The notes beneath the pieces are model-generated. The model searched no databases and was not told the DNA's origin. It saw nothing but the letters and a program-made list of their open reading frames with translations. DNA of 64,000 nucleotides from Glandiceps talaboti (Eukaryota; Hemichordata; Enteropneusta; Spengelidae): positions 16,733,142 to 16,797,141 of the forward strand of contig NC_135556.1 in the NCBI RefSeq assembly GCF_964340395.1. Reading direction: 5' to 3'. Below, one piece after another: positions 60,067 through 64,000 of the stretch. Numbering within the stretch: position 1 is the first letter of the stretch; each line of letters opens with the position of its first letter. The position numbers were made by a program, and so were the translations under genes.

Positions 60067-61614
60067 GTGTAAACAACTTAAAGTCAAAAACTGCTGAACC
60101 GATTGCCATGATATTTGGTGGGGCCATTACCTTGGGTGTCTAGTTGGGAAATTGATCAAATCAAAATGATCGCATCACAGGTGTGTGATTTTTGGTCAAA
60201 AAACTTAAACTCAGAAACTACTGGGCAGATTGATGCGAAATTTGGTGGGAAGATTCTTTAGGGGGTGTAAAGTAAGATTTGTTCATGACATGATGATTCC
60301 ATCAGTCATATGCAAATTAGGGCTAAAAATGTGTCTTTTTGGTTAAAAATCTATAATTCCAAAACTACTGAGCAGATTGGGCTGAAATTTGATGGGGATG
60401 CATCTAGGGATGTATAGACGAAGATATATTAAGCATACAATGATTCCATGAGTGATATGGAATTAAGGTGTAAAAATGTGAATTTTGGTCAAAAACTTAT
60501 ATCTCAAAAAGTACTAAGTGAATGAGTTTGAAACTTGGTGAGATGTTTCTAGAAGTGTTATTCTATATCATTGCTTTTCCCCAAAAATCTTCAACTCTGA
60601 AATTACCCAGTAGATTGAGCTTAACTTTGTTGAAAATGTGTAGATTTGTCCTCATTAATAGCTGACACAGTGAGAACAGTACATTGTTAATTAACTATAA
60701 TGTTTACTTTACTATTTCCTCTGGTGGTAAAGCCTGTAGCATGGCCAGTTTGGTTTATGACTTGATTATGTAATATGTTGTAAGACAGCTGTTTCATCAC
60801 CTACCCATATAAACTGAATGTAGCTTGTGTTTAAAATATTACAATAAGACAACCAAGAAAGTTAAACATGTTACATTGGTATGACTTGGTTCCAAATTGA
60901 TTTAAAAAAATAAAGAAGTACAAAACCTTGTAGACACATCCCTTTAAAGTTTGATTGGGATGTTGCTATACTTGTCTTGTACACTTCCAACATATGATGG
61001 CTGGATTATGATGATGGAAATTAGGTATGAAAATTTTGTTTTGGTTACGACTTTAAATCTTCAAAAAATTATATATCTATCATTGCCCTGAACATGAAGT
61101 TGTGCGGCAACGCAATATTTGCGCTATTTTTTTATGTGTCCTTTTAAACTTATACAAGTGTAAGCATAAAGAGGGAGCGACAATGAAATGTTACTCAGTT
61201 TATGAAAGCTACTACAGCACCAACTATACAGGCCCAGTTTGGATTACAATGAAAATTTTAGTTGTCTGGCAGAGCTATTAGAAAAAGTTAGATAGGGTCC
61301 AAAACAAAAAAATAATCCAATGTAACCCTTATGGTGCCACTGATTAGATAACACTAATGCAGAAACCTGAGATTGAAACCCAGGCCTTTACGGAAATACT
61401 GTCACTATCATTGTGCATGTGTTATGATCTGTCCAACTCACTGGATTGTTTTGTCTTGTTTGATCCCAGGAATGTGCCTGCTGGAAAGGACACCGAGTTG
61501 GAAGTCAAACTGACCCCAAAACGTGTCGGTACCAGTAAGCTGTTGGCAAGTTTCCATTCATCACAACTAAACCAAGTAACTGGATCCATAGAGTTGGAGA
61601 TACAGGAGGAATAG
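46060..61614 (+). CDS. Transglutaminase (factor XIII A / TGM1-like)
   Basis: Fourteen exons: 46060-46195, 50680-50862, 52599-52847, 53462-53580, 54076-54183, 54349-54523, 55031-55169, 55972-56075, 56766-56899, 57237-57348, 57784-58068, 58764-58924, 59299-59441, 61470-61614; 2193 nt, 730 aa. A short basic N-tail ([18 protein letters not shown]) precedes the beta-sandwich ([19 protein letters not shown]), the core and two C-terminal barrels. The triad is complete: Cys314 in YGQCWVFAG, His373 in NFHVWNDAW, Asp396 in [10 protein letters not shown], the same numbers as human factor XIIIA. It forms Ca2+-dependent Gln-Lys isopeptide cross-links, in invertebrates in clotting or matrix. No signal peptide; the tail lacks an obvious thrombin site or TGM1-type Cys cluster. 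AATAAA at 61671 is a good poly(A) signal. Exact paralogue is unresolved. Confidence 0.95.
47023..47146. repeat. (CATA)n microsatellite in transglutaminase intron 1
   Basis: About 30 tetranucleotide units with three point variants. The open frames on both strands here are not genes. Confidence 0.97.
47812..50455 (+). CDS. LINE ORF2 protein: reverse transcriptase and zinc-type C-terminal domain
   Basis: About 880 codons without a break. The first in-frame ATG (47789) is in the flanking repeat, so no native start exists in this truncated copy. Order: linker with [11 protein letters not shown]; reverse transcriptase with [51 protein letters not shown] and [12 protein letters not shown] (catalytic YADD); thumb; then [18 protein letters not shown] and a Cys-x2-Cys...Cys-His motif (RFCPYCEG ... 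[17 protein letters not shown]). The endonuclease is missing. Clade cannot be fixed by eye. Reverse transcriptase motifs all look intact, which is unusual for a truncated copy and fits a recent origin. Confidence 0.85.
47812..50542 (+). mobile_element. Young 5'-truncated LINE in transglutaminase intron 1
   Basis: Bounded by a perfect 11-bp target duplication, atttcatattg (47801-47811 and 50543-50553). The 5' end lacks the endonuclease; the 3' end is caataaacaaagtacagcc, with no poly(A). The long open frame and exact duplication show a recent insertion. Same strand as the host gene, within an intron. Confidence 0.88.
51769..51872. mobile_element. Palindromic MITE, copy C (9-bp target duplication)
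   Basis: 104-bp element with terminal inverted repeats of about 24 bp (tagtctgtaaggtacgccgt / tagactgtaagatacgtcgt, each then gacg). GC-rich centre with its own partial palindrome (ggcc...ggcc). Flanked by a perfect 9-bp direct repeat gtgtatagt (51760-51768 and 51873-51881). Best-preserved copy of the family. In transglutaminase intron 2. Confidence 0.85.
52838..53117. repeat. Donor-anchored 47-bp minisatellite, transglutaminase exon 3/intron 3
   Basis: The unit is the exon 3 end plus donor (tggtgtaaac|gtaagcattt) and 27 more intron bases. After the true donor at 52847/52848 the unit recurs five times at exact 47-base spacing (52885, 52932, 52979, 53026, 53073), each with an intact aaac|gtaagc donor. 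Alternating variants tacatcaattc / tacgtcaattc show a 94-bp higher period. 47 is not a multiple of three, so use of a later donor would shift the frame. Confidence 0.93.
53199..53240. repeat. (CA)n microsatellite in transglutaminase intron 3
   Basis: About 21 CA units. Confidence 0.97.
53536..53970. repeat. Donor-anchored 48-bp minisatellite, transglutaminase exon 4/intron 4
   Basis: The last 45 coding bases of exon 4 (residues 215-229, [15 protein letters not shown]) plus the first three intron bases form a 48-bp unit. It recurs about eight times in the intron, diverging with distance; most copies keep gccag|gtaggt. An internal (GATA)n burst lies near 53774-53807. 48 is a multiple of three, but the first intronic copy reads CAC TAG where the exon reads CAC TGG, so a later donor would add a stop. 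Confidence 0.93.
54490..54925. repeat. Donor-anchored 42-bp minisatellite carrying the active-site codons, exon 6/intron 6
   Basis: The unit is the last 34 bases of exon 6, which encode [11 protein letters not shown] with catalytic Cys314, plus eight intron bases (gttagtta). About ten copies follow the true donor at 54523/54524. Several copies keep cagtgttgggtgtttgcagg unchanged. The first six alternate between two variants, giving an 84-bp period. Reading past the true donor meets an in-frame TAG within gttag at once. Confidence 0.95.
55255..55440. repeat. Dispersed repeat, copy in transglutaminase intron 7
   Basis: Shares order and wording with 61220-61405 in intron 13: cagtt..., tgtctg/gcctga cagagct, taacactaatgca, gattgaaacc/ggttgaaacc, then cctttta/cctttac. 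Diverged; both copies read in the same direction as the gene. Class unknown. Confidence 0.45.
58571..58614. repeat. (GAAT)n microsatellite in transglutaminase intron 11
   Basis: About 11 tetranucleotide units. Confidence 0.97.
59680..59850 (+). repeat. tRNA-derived SINE in transglutaminase intron 13
   Basis: A-box-like tggttaagagtggctgg (from 59694) and a strong B-box ggttcgagccc (59721-59731), followed by a body gtccttgggcaagattt ... cccagctgtataattgggga and cctggtaggatag. The body resembles the conserved central part of a widespread metazoan SINE type. It does not fold as an intact tRNA gene. Confidence 0.7.
60010..60066. repeat. (GTCT)n(GT)n microsatellite in transglutaminase intron 13
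   Basis: Compound GTCT and GT tract followed by a few GTAT units, directly before a divergent tandem repeat. Confidence 0.95.
60069..60650. repeat. Divergent tandem repeat in transglutaminase intron 13
   Basis: Five related blocks begin near 60069, 60198, 60342, 60490 and 60581. Each has the form (c)aaaaact-ta-a-tc-aaaactactgagcagattg, then aaatttggtgggga. Units are roughly 90-150 bp. I have seen the phrase 'actgaaccgattg...atttggtggg' as a common dispersed repeat of marine invertebrate genomes; that is memory, not a search. Confidence 0.6.
61220..61405. repeat. Dispersed repeat, copy in transglutaminase intron 13
   Basis: Partner of 55255-55440. It ends about 65 bases before exon 14, so it is close to the branch-point region of that intron. 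Confidence 0.45.
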
Positions 61615-61670
61615 ACTCTGAGGGAAGAGATAACCATGGATGAATACTTAGTGTTCGGATAGTAACCTCA

Positions 61671-61676
61671 AATAAA
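61671..61676 (+). terminator. Transglutaminase poly(A) signal AATAAA
   Basis: Exact AATAAA 57 bases after the stop codon, within an A-rich run. It implies a very short 3' UTR. A later signal cannot be excluded. Confidence 0.5.
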
Positions 61677-64000
61677 AAAAAACTGAGCACTGTTGATGTA
61701 ATGATTTATTGCACAGCCTCTTGCTTTTTCTTATATATTCTTTTGTTATTGTTGAAAAGGTTGGCAAATTCATGTCAATATTGGCTTACCACTGCATCCA
61801 AAGAAATATGGAAGAGCCTGCCACAAATATTGCCTCTTAAGATCTTCCACCCAAAACTATCAAAGTACATACCTAAGATGTAGTAATGTCTAGTATCATA
61901 CTCTAATACAGACACGGATTGTGTGGTTTGAGTTTTGTATGGCTTTGAAAACCTTATCAAGTTTTCACAAAATACATCAGATAACTGCATCATATGGACT
62001 TGGTGCAACCTGATGCATTGTTCTTTGTAGATTTTGTTGTCAATGTGCTATGCAGTGTAGAACGTGTCAGTGTTATGCATTGTAGATTTCTTGTCAATGG
62101 TATCTAGCATTGGTGATTTCATATCCACAACTTAATTCGTGTATTTCCATGATAGGGCTGAACAACACGATGTATCTTTCACGTTTCAGCCATTAAACTA
62201 ACTGCTTGATATTATATTAGATTAGTAAACTTCATTTTATTTAACAGTGTATGCACTCGTACTGAACTAATATATTTGGATGTAGTGTTTTGAGAATAAT
62301 TAACAAGTATATTGGTTGTATCAGGCTTGATATTATAATATGGATACTTGCCAAGCATTGTGATGCAAGCATTGTGATGTAAAAATTCAGTTTTAGAGGC
62401 TATATGATGTATTTTGAACTTACATCGATAACACATGGAATATCTTTAGTGTATACTTAGAAATAATTTCTGCTTGGTACTATCATATCCTGTATATTCT
62501 TTTCAAATCTAAGAAAGAATGTCCTCAAGAATATTTTTTGGGATAATATCACAATATCTTGAGAACACTACACACACTGCCAGCTGTGATGTCTTTACTG
62601 TGATAAAAAGTACTGTCTGTGTAAGAACATTGACTTTGAATAATAGATTTATAAGGCTTACTACATACTAGCTTTTCATTAGTACTCCCCATCATTGATA
62701 TAATATGTGTTCCCTGGAACACCAAACTGATGTACAATCTCCACTAATCTAAAAACAGGGTATCAGCAAACTAAGACAAACTAAAGTTATCATGGTTGTT
62801 GCATGTAGTAGAGTAGACAAATAGGTGACAGCGGTGCCTTGGTTGTGTGGAGATAATAACCCTGTAATCAAGATAGTGTAAACACTGAATGAGATTGAAC
62901 ATGCTGTCATTTTATGACAACTTGCTGTTGCATGCTACCTTTACTGACGAGTGTAATTTCGTCGACGCATTGCACCAATAGTTTTAGCTTTTGTCTGTTA
63001 GCTTGTGTATAGTTGACCTGCTATCATTCTGTTGCACAACAACTGCCCGGTCACCCAGTCAATCAATTGTATTTTATTGTCATTCTGACATCTTGAGGAT
63101 TGTATTGTAATGGCTAAAGACCTTGGCCAAGATTTAAACCACAATTGTGCCCCCAGTCAGCCCAGCTGTAAACTTTGGGACCTGGTAGGATAGCAGTTGT
63201 TATGTGAATGCTTTAATCCTATGTGCTTACAGAGACTGCACCATTATCATCAATATAATAATAGTCACAACAATTCAGGAAGGTATTTGTAACACGGATG
63301 TTGTATGTATTTAGATACAGGAATTACAAAAAAAGAAGCACATTTTGTTTTTATAGTTCTATTCTTGATATGTATTAAACAAGTACAAAGTATTTTTCAA
63401 CATTTAAAACAGTAATCATACACATACTCTGAAATAATCAGGATGAATTGTATTCTGTCATTACACTTTATTTCTAATAAATCACATCAAAATGATTTGA
63501 ATTGTGTGGTAAACAGTATGTTGTCTGTGTGTTGGTACACAGGGTATGTTTGTCTCTGTTGGTACACAGAGTCTGTCTGTTGGTACACCAGGTATGTTTG
63601 TGTGTCTGCATGGCTCTATATTTTTCTAGGGTATACATGCATAAATGTCACACTTCCCTAAATCTGGAATCAACTGTAAAATAGCAAAGCTTTACACAAA
63701 CTTTTCAGACTGATCAAAGGAAGGTTATACAGTCTTCACTAGTTGATAAAATGTTGCTTTCTGGCCGAGGTGAAAGAAAATCAGTTTTAGCCCTCTCTAA
63801 TTCTTGACAGCATTGATTTACAATTACTGCTCATTTAGCATTAGACACGTATAGGAGTCATTTAATCATCATCCTCACTGTCCTTGCATTGTTGTCCACT
63901 TTGTCATTGTCATCACTGACATTGTCATCATCATTGTCACCATCATCATCTTCCTCACCCCCCCCCCCCCCATCATCATCATCATCATCAAGCCATCGTT
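61677..64000. other. Region downstream of the transglutaminase
   Basis: No gene was recognised. It holds a SINE remnant (63111-63200), three loose copies of a ttggtacaca-containing unit near 63530-63590, and a (CAT)n/(C)n simple-sequence zone at 63866-63995. Confidence 0.6.
63111..63200 (+). repeat. SINE remnant, second copy of the 59680 type
   Basis: ggctaaagaccttggccaag ... cagcccagctgtaaactttggga and cctggtaggatag match the 3' two-thirds of the element at 59680-59850. The tRNA-like head is missing. Confidence 0.65.

Noticed and set aside
1-64000. Retroviral, LTR or Polinton-like elements
   Set aside because: No capsid, envelope, integrase or long terminal direct repeats were recognised. 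The reverse transcriptase frames are of non-LTR (LINE) type.

Overview
The window is a piece of an AT-rich animal nuclear genome, read as a marine invertebrate. Host genes are split by many GT-AG introns, CA/TG microsatellites are frequent, and LINEs, SINE-like repeats and small foldback elements sit in introns and between genes. Species cannot be fixed from this sequence alone. The gene order, and minisatellites built on 5' splice sites, make an invertebrate deuterostome such as amphioxus a reasonable guess, held loosely.

Five host genes are present. PCF11 (minus, first two coding exons only, runs off the left edge) is head to head with RAB30 (plus, complete, 4 coding exons, 202 aa). DDIAS (minus, complete, 3 exons, 1279 aa) is convergent with RAB30 and head to head with NARS2 (plus, complete, 12 exons, 489 aa). 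A transglutaminase with an intact Cys-His-Asp triad (plus, complete, 14 exons, 730 aa) follows NARS2. PCF11, RAB30, DDIAS and NARS2 all lie on the same arm of one human chromosome (11q14), so the cluster looks like ancient bilaterian linkage. The genes do not form a pathway: mRNA 3'-end processing, Golgi traffic, DNA-damage survival, mitochondrial Asn-tRNA charging, and protein cross-linking.

Mobile DNA: RAB30 intron 3 holds a 4.7-kb DNA transposon with perfect 32-bp terminal inverted repeats and a three-exon DUF7869-type gene on the minus strand. Three LINE copies lie between NARS2 and transglutaminase exon 2. One, with an 880-codon open frame and an 11-bp target duplication, landed inside an older A-tailed short repeat. 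At least five small palindromic elements (about 92-118 bp, termini mostly TAG...CTA) are present, two with perfect and one with near-perfect 9-bp duplications, and one more with a perfect duplication of at least 9 bp belongs to the same size class; this points to Mutator-like MITEs.

The most unusual signal is in the tandem repeats. In transglutaminase introns 3, 4 and 6 the repeat unit is the end of the preceding exon plus its 5' splice site, copied 5 to 10 times into the intron; in intron 6 the copied exon piece contains the catalytic-cysteine codons. NARS2 introns 3 and 5 show older or looser versions. These 'exon-end' minisatellites create arrays of competing splice donors.
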